Positions 49,682-62,630 of a stretch of DNA of 64,000 bases are shown here, in pieces. The stretch's first letter is position 1. The number at the start of each line of letters is the position of its first letter. Origin of the DNA: Acanthornis magna. Its lineage: Eukaryota > Chordata > Aves > Passeriformes > Acanthizidae. The stretch covers positions 1,736,001-1,800,000 of the forward strand of contig JAWUZG010000028.1 in NCBI GenBank assembly GCA_036785705.1. The letters are read 5' to 3'. A model generated the notes under the pieces. The model was not told where the DNA came from. It ran no database searches and saw only the letters and a program-made list of their open reading frames with translations. The translations under genes were made by a program, and so were the position numbers.

Positions 49682-52600
49682 CGACCTTCAATATTCCTGT
49701 GTGTGCTGCGTGTGCTCGGCGCTGTGCTTGGCACGATGACCAACAGGCTCAGATCCTGGCACTGGGGGACAAGACTGGTTTTTCCAGCAGTGTTCCGAGC
49801 TAGCAGCTCTCCACCAGGCCTCAGATCTTTAAGACACGAGGGATGTGGGTGATACAGTGCAAGGTGTTTTTCAAATTGTGCCAAGTGGTGACTGCAATGT
49901 TGGTACCAACCAAGACATGGAGCCGCCCCTGCCTGGATTCTGCTCTGTGTCAGGAGAACTGAAGAGCTCGAGCAGATCTTTAAAGCTATCAGTTGACACA
50001 CCAGCAGTTCCTGAAAGATAAAGCATCCAGGGATTATATCACCCTCAACACTCAATTAGTTTACATTGCTATAAGTAACTACCATATGGTGCAGCTTCTG
50101 CACCAGCTGCTTTCCAGTCTTCACTGAGTACGGGTCTAAAGGGAAACTGTGCCACGGAGTTAACAGTAATTAGAAAAGTGGGGGAAAATAGCAGGTTTTA
50201 AAGATGACCTTAAAGCTTTTGGATGGGTTGAGCAGTAAAATATAAGTGGCCAGGGCTGCATGGGCTGCTGGGTGGCAGGCTGGAGATGCCAGGTGCTGCA
50301 AACACCACATCCATGTGCACAGCAGCCAGTGTGGGACAGCAGGGACCAAATCCCCAGGAATGGCAGAAACCTCCAGTCATATCCTGGGATGAGGACTGCA
50401 GGGACCAAGCAACACAGTGACATTTAGGAGATGTTTCCCTTCAAATCTGTGGCAAACAGCAGCAGGCACTGCTCAGACCTGCACCGTGCTCTGCCTCCCT
50501 GCAGCCCTTGGCTACATCCACCAGGATTTCTCAGAGCCTGGAGGGGAGGATTCGTATTGAGCCAGGTTTCATGCCCTGCCAAGGCACTGCAGGGGGGACA
50601 AGACCAGCAATAAACACATGTTCTGATGTCTGCTCTGCTCTGCAGCTTCCAGAAAGAGCAGCAGCAGCCACTCCTGTGTGGCCTGGCCTCTGCCTACTTT
50701 CCTCTCTTTCCACTGAAAACAGAGTTTCCTACTTTGAGAACTATTTCCACAGCATGACTGAACCTTGTAGAGTTGGATTTTCTGCCATTCTTCACAGTTC
50801 TTTTCTTCTAAAGGGATCGTGGCCCTTTCTGTGTTCATCCACAGCATTCTGGTGCTGAATAATTTCTCTCTCTCGTGCTCCAGGCCTGACAAGCTACTGT
50901 TTGCATACCAGAAAATCATTATTAGAATACCTTGTTTATTTTATGGGGTTTTTTTAATTTTGTTTTTAATGACTGGAAATCTGCTGTGCCGTACTCTCTA
51001 ACCATAAGAAGTTTTAAGACCATGAAAGTTCCCGCATGTCACTCTGCACTGGAAAAATTTATTCTACTGCTTTGAGTCACATCAGACAGCACAGAAACAC
51101 AAAATGCTGCTAAGAGCTAAATACTGTGTTTTCTTTATAGTTATTTAAAATGATTCTTCTTAACAAATTACTTGACTGTGGATTTTGAAGGGATGTCTTT
51201 CCACTTTTAAAGTCTTTTACAGATTTGAACGAGAGTAGAAGCATCATATAGTAACACAGCAAAATATTAAGTGCTCTGTGGTTTTATTAATGAAATTTCC
51301 TGTGGTGTAGTGAAGTGTCCTAGATGGTTTTGCAACTGTACTGGCCTTATGAGTATAAGCTACACCAAGAAATTATTTACTCTTCATCTCACCTGGTACT
51401 GATTATACAGCAGAGGACATCCGCTGCAAATAATCTGTTGGGCAGATTATCAGAATTTCAAACTCTTAGCTGAAAGATATTTCCCATAGTTCAGACAAAT
51501 TTGCCAGAAATTTAGATGTAAAATTCACAATTACAGTCTCATTCAGTGTGTGCAATGCCTGGATTTGTATATTAGGTCCAGATCTATAAGTGTGCATATT
51601 CTTTAAAATTCTCTGAGTTTTGCTTCAAAATTTTTTTAGTGTTTTCACTGACTTATACAGTGCTGTGTTCTTGACTATCATCAATTAAGCTAAATCTCTG
51701 GTGCCTAGGCTGGGAACAAGAGAATAAAACATTTCTTCTGAGACCTGGCATAGTTATATTCCAGTCTGAGAAGTATCCACACCTTTTCAAAAGTGCAGAA
51801 AAAAATGTTTACATTGTAACTTAGATCTAGACTTTTGATGCATGCTTATTTTAAAAAGTAGTAACAAATAGATTTCAGGTTTTTAAAATTTTCTCAATAT
51901 CACAGTCATTTAAAATGAAGATTACAATTTTGCCCCTTAGTGTGATTTCAAAGGGGTGATCTCTCATGGATCACATTTTCTTCTGCATCTGTAATTCTTT
52001 TCCAGGCTGAATCTTTTACTGTTTTCTGTTGTTGTTATTGGTTTGTACATTTTCTTAATTTCTCTTTTTTGCGTTCCATGCATTCTTTTTAAGCTGGTTT
52101 TAAACAATTTGAGATTTTTCTCTTTTTTTCCCAATTCCGATGAGGCAACAAAAGCAACATAGGCTAAAGAGGAGAAGTACTACCTTGAAAGGAAAGGGTT
52201 AATACTGAAGGGCATGTAAATGCTTGCTGGCAAAAGGCAACAGTTCCAGAGTGGTCCTCAAAACTTCATTAGAGATCAGAGAAACATGCAATATTGCATT
52301 AACTGGAAGAAAAACTCATATTACAAGGTTTAATGTCCTTAGAAATGTTGCAGAGTTTATTTGAAAAATAAACCCAACAAGCCTCTATTAAATTTATAGA
52401 GGAAATGGAAAGCAGAAACTCAGAAGACTGTAATTGCCACCTACAAATATGATAATTAGAGTGAATAAGAAGTAATGAAGGAGGAAATCAGAGGCAACTC
52501 ACCTCCTGAGCAGGAAGGTGGAGGTTACATTGCCACCATGTGGCAAAACTATGGAGAGGTGGAGCAGCTCCTCTCTCCATCAGGATTCGAGAGGAGAGCT

Positions 52601-53730
52601 GAAAACAGCCAGAAATCTGCATGATTTGCTGGAAAAAATGTAGTATGCAAATGGCATCCTGATTGGAAAGAAGCAATGTGAGATTAAATCCTATTTTGCT
52701 TTTGATTAGAGTGTGCGGTCGGAGCTTTGGTGCTGTGTTTGTGGGGGTTTTGACTTGAATTTTAATTCAAAATGCTGTTACATAAAATATTCAGTGGCAA
52801 AGTGAAAAGAGTGCAGAAAAGAACAGAGCAAAGTTCTCTTTTAAAAATGATGTCATTTATGAGCTTTTTTTGAGTACAAAAATCCATCATTCTCTTGTAT
52901 GTCTTCTTGAAATCTTCTCCAAAGTTTCTGCATTAATTGTTATTTTTTCAAATTCTTCTGATAATCCCGGGATACTTCCCACTTCTATAGCATTTAGAAA
53001 CATGTGCCTTAGTGTTTCACAAAGTAATGCTTAGAACACACTGTATGGAAATGTTTTTTGTTTGGTTTTTTTTTAATGGAAACTTCAATTTCTGCCTACA
53101 GCAGGGTTTGGGAGTCACAAAAGTGTGTCAACTTGTTCTCCACCCCCCCATCCCCCCAACTTCGGTTCGTAATTCCTCATGGCATGACAACTGGTTGCTG
53201 CAGAAATTATTAGGATTCAAGAGCATGATTTCACAGTCTGAGTCGGATGAGCTTTTCACAATCCCTTTTTTGATCAGATTAGCGCTGACTCCTGAGCTGA
53301 CCCTCAGCCAAGGGGATCCTGGTGAGTCTCTCCTCCCAAGGCAGGGATTGCTGGCAGCTTTCCCTTCACACAGCTCTGACCTGCTCCACTGCAAGGTCTG
53401 TTCCTTGCCTTCCCTGCAGTGTAAACCTTTCCCTGGTCTCCACTTGTGCACAGCATCCCCTGCAGAGGCCTCTTTGGGTTTATAAAGGGCTTGAATTCAT
53501 GCTAGAGACAGTGGCTGCCTCTGTAAGAGCCCCTTCTCCTCCTCAGCACCCACACACTTGTAGCTAAAATGCAAGAATAAGATTAAATGACCATCACAGA
53601 TGACTCTCAGATGTATCTCTTGGTACAAGTCTAATTATGACCTCCACTGAGGCAATTATTCTGTCTTGATCCTAATGCCTTTTGCAAGCATCAATTAATA
53701 AAACTTCACATAATGTCCTGGTAGAACAGG

Positions 53731-53782
53731 AATTATTACCATCTTTTTAGAAACAGGCAAACTGAGGCACAATTATTGACCT
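53731..53782 (-). mobile_element. MIR-type SINE fragment, antisense
   Basis: The + strand reads AATTATTACCATCTTTTTAG, then AAACAGGCAAACTGAGGCAC. This is the antisense of the MIR segment that runs TGTGCCTCAGTTT..CATCTGTAAAATGG..AATAAT. It is short and diverged. Confidence 0.6.
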
Positions 53783-56700
53783 GGTTTTAGATGAGACGAG
53801 AGAAATTAGGACACCAAACTGAGGTGAGAGTTTCACCTTAGTCCCAAGAAACCAAATAAAGCGCAGAGCATTGAGTGAAAACCCAGATCAAGCTGTTTTC
53901 AGCACATCCCTCGGCTCCCCTCCAGCACAGACCCCCAGCAGGTGCCCTTCAGTTTTGGAGCGAGTCACTCTGCAGGAAGGCTGGACTGCTCCCGAGTGAT
54001 TTCCACAGGAATAAGGACCTTTCCAACCCACAGGGCACCCTGGGAGCAGAAGGCAAATGTCTGTTGTTAAAGCTGCCCCAGCTCTGTCGGACTGTTCTGC
54101 ATCACAAAGGCACTGATGGACTCTTACCTGCCTTGCAAATCCCAGAAAAAAAGGAGCAAATCACTTCAGCCCTTCCCTTTTTACCCGAATGACTCAGAAG
54201 CATTTGCCTCCTACATTAGTTTTGCTTTTGCTCAAAATTGAGTCATTGTCTTGTATTTGATTTAACAATAGCAGGGGGGAAAAAAATAGCCATCAGCAGC
54301 TACTGCATAAGACTAGATCAAAGGCAATTCCTTAAAGGAGGCTTTCACGACAGCTAGATTAAAGATTTGAGAAACTGGTAAGAAATAGAGGTGAAGAAAA
54401 ACAGCTCCTAAAAGCAAAGCATTATGTTTTCATGCTATTGTGCTTTTAAAATTGAAGGCAACAGTCTGAAAACAGCCATAGAAATAAATCTTACTTGATG
54501 GGAATTATCTGGAGATCATTGTATTTATTGCATTTGTTTTGATTTTCCAGTCTTTGCCTCAGACTGTAGGCATGGACATGACTTAAAAGATTCAATACCT
54601 CATTTTAAAAATTAAACATCACTTGATTATTGAACCGACCCATCCTAACCCTTACATTGCCATGTATTATTCGGAGTATCACCAGCAGGATTGAAATGGT
54701 GAGAACAGGGCAAGGAGGCAGGAGCTGATGGATTTCAGATGCGATAGCTGAGGCTGTGCTGCCCCTCGGAGGCACAGCACAAAGTTGCATAAGTACATGA
54801 GGAGGGAAAGGATTAAATATGGTGCTTTCAAATGATCTTGCTTTTTTTCATCTCTCTCCTCTCTACCCTGCTCCCCTAACACTCTGTGGATTGCCCAAAG
54901 GGCTGTGTGTCTGAAGGCTCTTGATGCAGCACTCCTTGCTCAGATTATGTCGTGTGTGATGATACACTGGATAAATAATTTTCTAGCTAAATAATATTTT
55001 AGAATCCTTTCATGCTTCTCATCCCTTTTCCCTAATATTTGGCATCTGCTATGACTGTGGATATCTGAGAAACTATTGAGGTGGGATGGGAGGGTCAGGA
55101 GATGTGATTATCGTCTGGCTCTGTGGATCAGGGAGTGGATTTGGGGATTTCCCTGTAAGTTTCCCCATTTCAGCAGTGTCAGTGCAGCTGTGGATCTGTG
55201 AGCACTGCCGATACACACCAGACCCAGAGCTGTGGTGAGAGAAATTATGGTATTTGAGAAACAGCAGCACAAGCCTGCTGATGGGACACTTGTGTAAGAC
55301 TTTGCCTATGAATTCTGGGCATCTGATTTTGACCTTGCAAGTGAGAGTAATTTGAATTGGATGCTGACCTGGCAAGTAGTGAGCCAGGAAAGCTCACTAG
55401 GAATGTCCCTCACTAGGAATGCATCAGGAATGTTTCAGGGCTTTTGTGCGATTTAAAATTATGCAAAACAGAGTAAGAAACCCCAAATGGAGAAATGGTA
55501 ATTTTAAAGATGTTTTTCTGGCTGTGTTAGCAGAGAGCGTGCAGCTCCAGGTGAGAGGTGGGAGTAGCAGGACAGAAGTGCCATCCTAACAACAACGGAG
55601 CTGCCACTTTCCTGGAGGAGAAAATGCACATTTGAAAGCACAGCTGAGATATGGTTTAGAGAAGAAACAGCCCTTTGCTTTCTAGACAACAGCTAAATTG
55701 TGCCTCAAGATGGAGAGTGACTTCCCTAGTCTGACTTGACTTCTTTTTAAGCTTTTAGTTTAGCTTAGTGAAAAGCGTGTGTACTTTGCTGACCACTTGA
55801 AAAAGAAAAGAAAGCATAAAATCATTGCTTGACTGCACAGTTTTCCTGAGTAAATGTCTGTTTTTAGTTTCAAGTAGAAAACAATGAACTGTGAGTGCAT
55901 TCCCAAAAATTAAAGGAGTGGATTTGGCCCCTTTAAACACATCAGTCCTTAGTGGACAAACCTGACACTGTTACATTTCTTTATATCACATTATAAAAAA
56001 ATAATTGGATCCTTAGTAAGTATGTATTACTACCTCTGCCAGTTATTAATTTGGACTTAAAACTGCATTAAGACAAATAAAACAAAAGGCACAGAAAGAT
56101 AATTTACAGGCAATTAGTCAGTCAGGTGGTTGTGTTTATAGCAGTATATCATGGTCCCATTTTCAGTTTGGGAACGTAAATCTGCAAACCAGAAACCAGA
56201 TATCCTGTTAGCATTCATTGAAGAAATGTTCTTCACACTAAAAAAAAAAAAACCAAAAATAATAAAAATCTCTGTAATCATGATGCAACAGTGTTTTGAG
56301 TATTTCCGTGTCCTGGTGGGATTCTGCTAAGCCTGATGAAGATGAAACTTTCCACCCAACATGCCAACAACATAATTGGGATTTATAGCTGCAGGCCAGA
56401 GCACACAATCTTCAGGGACTGGAGGGAATGACAGAGAAATATCACTTGGAAGAAGCCAGAAGAGCAAGTCCCAGCCTCCCTCCCCATGAACCCTCCCACA
56501 CACAATGTTTGTGCCTGCAGGAGCAGGATGAGCACCCACCCCGGGCACAGCCCAGCAGCATCAGCACCAAGGTGCTCAGCCAGCCCAGAGCTGCTGGGCT
56601 TTCCAGGAGGAAAGTTACCAAGAAAAGATGAAAGGCAGCCAAGGAAGTCTTAGAAAGGAAGGACAATGTATGTATTAAAATTGGCACTTCTGAGTGTAAC

Positions 56701-57379
56701 CCACATCCAAATATACCAGAAATAACCTGACTTAGAAAACTGGGGTTTTTGTGATAAGCAATAAATGGCACAGACTACAACTCACCATTTCTGCTCCTAC
56801 TCAGTAAGGACAATGATATTTTCTTTGCACTTTTGTAACATTTGCCATCTGAACATTTTGAAGCTTTTCAAAACCTACATTTCATAGTCTGGTGGTGGGA
56901 AAGTTCTTGCCAGCTTGGTTTGTCCTGTGGCTTGGCTGTGCCTAGTGCTTAGCAAACACCCCACAAAACCAGAGCCAGTCCCCAGACCACTGCAGGGAAT
57001 AATCAAATATTGCTCAGCCATGGCCTCACACAGCAGCACTGCTAATATCATGGATGTCATGGCAAAAATACACCAGTGGAAAAGGAGCTGCTAAAATCAG
57101 CCTTTTTTATTTATTTTTTTTTAATGTGGGAATTGTCCTCAATACTAAATAGGAAGTTTTTTAAGGGTAGAGCAGGCTATGATGACCTTGGAAATTAAGA
57201 TTATGCTACGTTAGGTATTGCGATCTGTTGGGTAGATAAAAATGGAGCCATCTCCATCCTGCCAATAAGTGCAACAGATAAAGAGGGGAGAGGAGGGTAT
57301 TTCTTTCCAAAGCCAGCCTTAATCAGCAAAAAACAGCAGACAAAATTATCTTTGGTAGATGGGGATTTGTGCAGTATGG

Positions 57380-57740
57380 GTTACATTTATTATCTGGTAG
57401 GTTATAAGCTGTATTTTAATTTCCGGTATTTGCCTGCTACATCTGAAGGAACAATATGAGCTGGATCTACTGCATGTCATTTATAAGTCTGTGCATGTCA
57501 TTTATATGGTAATGGGGGAGTTCCCCCTCATCCCCAGTGATTTCTGCAAAATTCCGCATGCTGGTTCTCAGTATATTTAGCTTTCTCCAGCGTAAATTAA
57601 AATGCACATTCATGATCTTTGAACAAAGCGGGCAGGGATAATTGGTAATTTGAGCCTGTTCTGTACAATGCAATTCAAAGTAATACTTATAATTTGCAGT
57701 TAATTAATCAGGGCTTTTTTTCCTTAAAATTCTTAATTGC
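57380..57740. promoter_or_regulatory. Candidate enhancer with kappa-B-like and TCF/SOX-like sites
   Basis: Contains GGGAGTTCCC at 57516-57525 inside a near-palindrome (GGGGGAGTTCCCCC), fitting GGGRNWYYCC. It also has CTTTGAACAAAG at 57617-57628, which reads as a TCF/LEF CTTTGWW word on both strands and overlaps a SOX-type AACAAAG. Other features are ATAATTGGTAATTTG, GTTAATTAATC and an exact 15-base direct repeat TGCATGTCATTTATA at 57471 and 57492. Motif matches alone have a high chance rate. Confidence 0.38.
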
Positions 57741-58264
57741 CTTTCTATGATATTGATTTTTAGTAAGTTTTATTCCTACCAGTTTTAGATCCAATTACAA
57801 AGGCAATTTCTTGTCACTGTTACTGCACGGCTCTCTGTGTGTTTATATGTACATTTCCATATATTTTGGGATATTTTTTCAGAAATTTTTATATGCTGCT
57901 TTATGCATAGAGTTGTTATCGGCTGAAATTAAAAAGTTGAAAATAATAGAATCAATGTACAACCATGAGAAACAGGGTACAATAAGGAATAGAAATTCAA
58001 ATCAATACAACAAAATTTTTAAAGACTTATAAATATTTGGAATTCCATTGCCACTATGACCAGTCAACCTCATCTGGTATTTAATTCTCTATCCGATTAA
58101 AACTCTCATTAGAAGACCCTAATTGTTGTAGTCTTAAAGTAAAACCAGCAATCATTAAAGACACAAACTTTGAACTCTCTAAGGAAATTGAGATGGTCAT
58201 CAATTAAAAAATAATAATATTAGTGAATATAGTATGCCATGGGCACTGAGCTCCCCATGCCTGA

Positions 58265-58640
58265 CCAAGCCTAGCCCCATCCAACCTGACCTTGAATGAC
58301 CAGGGGTGGGGCACCCACCACCTCTCTGGGCAGCCTGTGCCAGTGTTTCACCACCCTCGTGGTAAAAACCTTCATTCATATATCTAATCTACCCTCCTTC
58401 CGTTTAAAACCATCACTCCTTGTGAGACACAACAGGCCCTGCTAAAAGGTTTGTCCCCATCTTTCTTATAGGCTTCCTCCAATTCCTGAAATCTGCAATA
58501 AATTCTGCCTGGAGCCTTCTCCTCTCCAGGCTGAGCAACCCCAGCTCTCAGCCTCCATAGCAGAGGTTCTTCAGCCCTCTGGTCCTCTTCCTGGCCTCCT
58601 CTGGACCCACTGCCCTTCTGCACACCAAACCCACTGGGGT
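58265..58640 (-). mobile_element. CR1 LINE 3' region, antisense
   Basis: The + strand shows, in order, CCCATCCAACCTGACCTTGA, ACCTCTCTGGGCAGCCTGTG, TATATCTAATCTACCCTCC, GAGCCTTCTCCTCTCCAGGC and TCAGCCCTCTGGTCCTCTTC, the antisense of the CR1 3' region. The last terminal bases are missing at the low-coordinate end. The antisense open frame through this block is repeat-derived. Confidence 0.92.
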
Positions 58641-61600
58641 TTATTTCCTGTCTCACTTCTGGGAGTTTCCAGAGTTGCACAGACCTGGTTGGTGCCCCTG
58701 CCCCAGGGGCACAGCTTTCCCTTTACTTTTGTCCGTAGATTTAGAATTACTGCACAGGAGTCTACTGCCCAAAAATATTGATAAAAGAAAGTATTTTCTG
58801 GTAGCGGGGATGAAAGAGATTTTGATGAGTGGGCATCATCTTGCAGGGATGTTTGTCTTTTTTTATGCCTGCCTGAGTCCAGAGTGGAGGACCTTCAAGA
58901 CACACACCTAGAAAGAACAGAACTCTGCTCAACATGAGAGTGCCACAACTCTGATAAACACAGTCAAACCCCACTGATCCGTCTGTGGCATAACCTGATT
59001 ACATACCATTATCTTTATTAATAATAAATGTTCCTGTTATTTGATAAGAACTTTTTTTTCTGAAGTATAGCTGTAAGCTGATTTGAATTCTGTTTTCATC
59101 CAGATCTCCTTTTTTATTATTCCTGGGTGACTCTATTGATCTCAGTAGTTCCTCTGATTATTCGGTGCTGTAAAATCAGATTCATCCTCTGAGTCATTAT
59201 TGAGCTTAAATCTCCCAGTTAGGCAGGTCCTGAGTCACTGTTCAAGTTGAAACCTCTGGGAATATTGCCATAACAGGGCAATATATACCCTGAGTGGTTT
59301 TTTAATGGCTGTTCAATGACTTTAGCAGTTTAAACCGGGTAAGGAATTAGGAGCTAAACTAAATTCGGTCAATGTGTTCCCGTTCCCGTTTCATAAAGCA
59401 GGGCTGTATTTTGCAATTTTAACTGACATTTATTAGGACTCAGACTAGGTGACTAGCAGGTGCTGCTCAGGGTGAATAAATCATGCAAGCAATTCACATG
59501 AAAGACAGCTTGTGCAAGTGCTGATAAAAGTCCATGGGATTGAAGAATCAAGTTCTTTAATAGCAATGTCAGGCTGTTCAGTCTTCTTATCTCTCATATT
59601 TCTTTATGAAACATTAAAAGAGATTGCTTTTGGGCACTTGTGTTCTTGAACTATTGCAATCATCTAATGAATTTTTGATTCCGAGGGTTTTGTGATCACT
59701 TACTTTCTTGATACATCTGTAGGCATTGAAATGGATCCCCTGTGTCAAGGCTGGCTGTCCATCTTCCTCCTATCATAAACCCCATAGATTCGTTAGGAAG
59801 AACCTGTAACTTTTAATTTAAAGGAAAGGTGAAGTTGAAGCTACTTGAGCAGGTTTGAATAGAGTAATATTCAGCATATAATGAAAGCCTTGATTTGTCT
59901 CACTGCATTGCACAGATAAGCAAATTGCATTTCCAGCTGTAGCAACCTGTTCAGTGGCAGCAGAGGAGTAAAGAAAGAAGAAAACGATTTGTCTATAAGG
60001 AACCCGACTGCATTTAGGCAATGTGGATTCTGTCTGGTCTGGGTCCTTGGCACCTGAGAAGGTACAACAGGAGCTGGCAATGAGCTTTTACCCACACCAG
60101 TGAGTTACACTGCAAATTGCTCAGGTGACTTTTGCCAGGAAATTTTCTACAAATTTAGTGCCTTTAGCTAACAGGCTTTTGTGGAGAGCTGACAACAGGT
60201 TGTGTGTGTAAGTTTGTGCCAGGTGATGGAAAAATACATTATTATTATACATTAACGGCAGACAGCACTTTGCCACTGTGGATGGGTCTCCTAGATGCAT
60301 TTGCTCTTTGGAGTGAGTGCTAGAAACAGGAATAGCTGATTATATGATCTCTAATATTTCTATTTTCATAATTCAGCCCCCATTTTCATTATTACATCTG
60401 GACATCCTGACAGATCACAGACCTGCCTGTGCTGATGAAATGTCTGCATGTCACTCTTGTCATTGTGGTCCAAAGGCTGTTACTGACACTGAGACTGACT
60501 CACACAACCAAAGGACACCTACTAATTGTTAGGAGCTGTGGTGAGCATTAATCACTAATGCTTTTGAAAACTGAGGATTCCTGAGGATGGGGTACAGGTG
60601 AGGAAGAGCCAGAAGCACAGAGAAAGAAACTTCTAAAAAGAGGAGAGGGAGGATATGGAGGCAACACAACGTTTTTCTGGTGTGTTTTTGGAGAGAGGAC
60701 AGCTTTTATTGCAAATCAGGCTCCATAATACTGATGTGCCAACAGGATAGTGTGGCTTTGTGTGTGACATGTGCTAACCCTGCCTGCCTGCTGTGATTGC
60801 TCTGGAGAGGTGTCAGACCTCTTGGGGAGTTGCTTGCTTCTCCTGGTGGACGCTCAGAGTCCACGTGGACCTGAGGGACAGCTCCCCTCCATGGCTTTTT
60901 GCACCTCAAGTGGGATTTGCAGAGCTGAGTGCACTCAGTGTGACACGGTGTGAAGGTGGCCTGGAGGAGACATTCAGAGCATTTTCAAATAGCTGAATTC
61001 TCTTATTTGTAAGAATCCACCTGTGCATCTCAGGTGACATCTCATAGTTGTGTGCATCTCTTTTGTTAGGTGGGGGTTTTTTGATTGGGGTTTTTTTCCC
61101 AACAAATCCATTTGTATGATTGAGGGAGATTTTAAACATTCATGATTTCTTAGTTATTGCAGTCTGAGCATGGCCTCCTGTGTGTATTCTGTGGAGATGT
61201 ACCTGAGGATAGGATCAGGCTGGTGTTCAATAAAACCAGCTTTTGAAGCCCCCAAGCACACAAACAGTAAAGAAGGTCTGGCAGCTACTTGCCAATAACC
61301 TTATAAACAACACCCCTAATGCCCTCATATGACAACTAGAGGAGCCTTTTGTGTTGGAAACAACAATTAGAAGAATCAATGGATCAGGGGAACTAAAAAA
61401 AAAAGCAAGCAAACCACATTAAATTAACAGTTTGTAAACGAGGTGAAATTAGCAGCCTCAGAAAGTCTCTTCTGTCTGTCAGGAGCTTGGTGCCATGCTA
61501 ACATGATCTCATCCTGCTTCTTGGGGTGTCCTAGAGAAACACCTGTGATTATTGCTGGTAGTTGGGATTATGTTTGAGGAGCCCAGGTTGGAGAGGTCAG

Positions 61601-62494
61601 GATTTGGCCAGGCTGGCTGGCTGAGTTGCCTCTGTTGTGCACACTCTGTTTGCTCTTCATTCCCATGTGTTCCCTCAGGGGGCCCAGACAGGTATCAGCG
61701 AGCATCCCACGGTGTCTGCTCTGTGTCACACAGAGCCACCTCCGTCTCACAGCAGTGAGGCTGGACCACAGCCCATTTGTGTCCAGATTTGGTAGGGTTT
61801 GCCTGTTGGCAACAGCAGCTCTGGGGCCCACATTGGAGATGTGGAGGGGAGACACGACCTTGTTGAGCACCCAGAACACAGGAAGAGTGGTTGTCCCCAG
61901 TGCCCAGCATGAGCCACCCTGCTAAAATGAGCTTCTCTCCTGGCCCTCAGCATCTGGCAGCAGGGAGGCAAAACCCTGGCCAAACCCTCGCCTGCTGTCT
62001 CAACACGATGCTCTGCAGGAGCCAGGGGCTGCCAGACTGCGAGAGCAGAAACCATGTGTTCAAGCAATTAAACCAGATGACTAAGAGGAGCTAATGACAC
62101 TTGCAGCCCACACCTTCCCCGTGCTTGAGGAGATGCAGAACTCCTGGCTGGGCTCCTTTCCCTGAGGCGAGGAGCTGCCACTTTCCTGGGGCTGCCAAAC
62201 ACAGGGAGATGCCCGCCCTCCGCAGTGAGATTTTGGATCAAGGATTTGGTGTTTATAGATTCTCTCTAAAGCACATCCTCAAGAACACCATGAAAGAAAT
62301 AGTTTATTCTTCCTAAGCTTGTTGCCTGTCCGTGGCAGAGGAGACTGTGTGTCCCAAGTAGGAATAAAGGCTCATGGGGTGAGCCTTGCAGCTTGTTTTT
62401 CCTAAGGATCTCTGGGAGCATTGCAGTTCATTTTTTTTTAAGGATCTCTTGGCCAATAGCACAAGCAGCTTGAGAAAGGTTGTTATTTGCATAG

Positions 62495-62630
62495 ATTCAC
62501 AGAATAGTCTGAGCTGGAAGGGACCCACAAGGATCACCAAATTCAGCTCTTCAGTAAATGGCCTGCTCAGGGATCAACCCCACAACTTTGGGGTTATCAG
62601 CACCAAGCTCTGAGCAGCTGAGCTAATCTC
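62495..62630 (-). mobile_element. TguSINE1-like SINE (tRNA-Ile head, CR1 tail)
   Basis: On the minus strand, 62630 to about 62557 reads as a decayed full-length tRNA-Ile: GATTAGCTCAGCTGCTCAGA (A box), TTGGTGCTGATAACCCCAAA (anticodon arm), GTTGTGGGGTTGATCCC (B box) and an acceptor-like GAGCAGGCC. It passes into a CR1-type tail (GGGTCCCTTCCAGCTCAGAC, then TATTCTGTGAATC). A tRNA-Ile/CR1 chimera is the known structure of TguSINE1 of passerine birds. It is not a functional tRNA gene: the stems are degraded and the CR1 tail is fused directly. Confidence 0.83.

Noticed and set aside
52531..52546. CTCF-like TTGCCACCATGTGG
   Set aside because: Three mismatches to the 14-base consensus, too weak to list.
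53012..53485. 157-codon open frame, the longest in the window
   Set aside because: It overlaps another frame open on the opposite strand, has a low-complexity start (Phe/Trp-rich), shows no domain or splice context, and lies in GC-moderate intron where frames of this size arise by chance.
58384..58680. 98-codon minus-strand frame rich in Glu and Arg
   Set aside because: It is the sense strand of the CR1 3' region, which is non-coding or decayed.
62557..62630. tRNA-Ile gene
   Set aside because: The A and B boxes are recognisable, but the stems are mismatched and the 3' end runs straight into a CR1 tail, so it is a SINE head.
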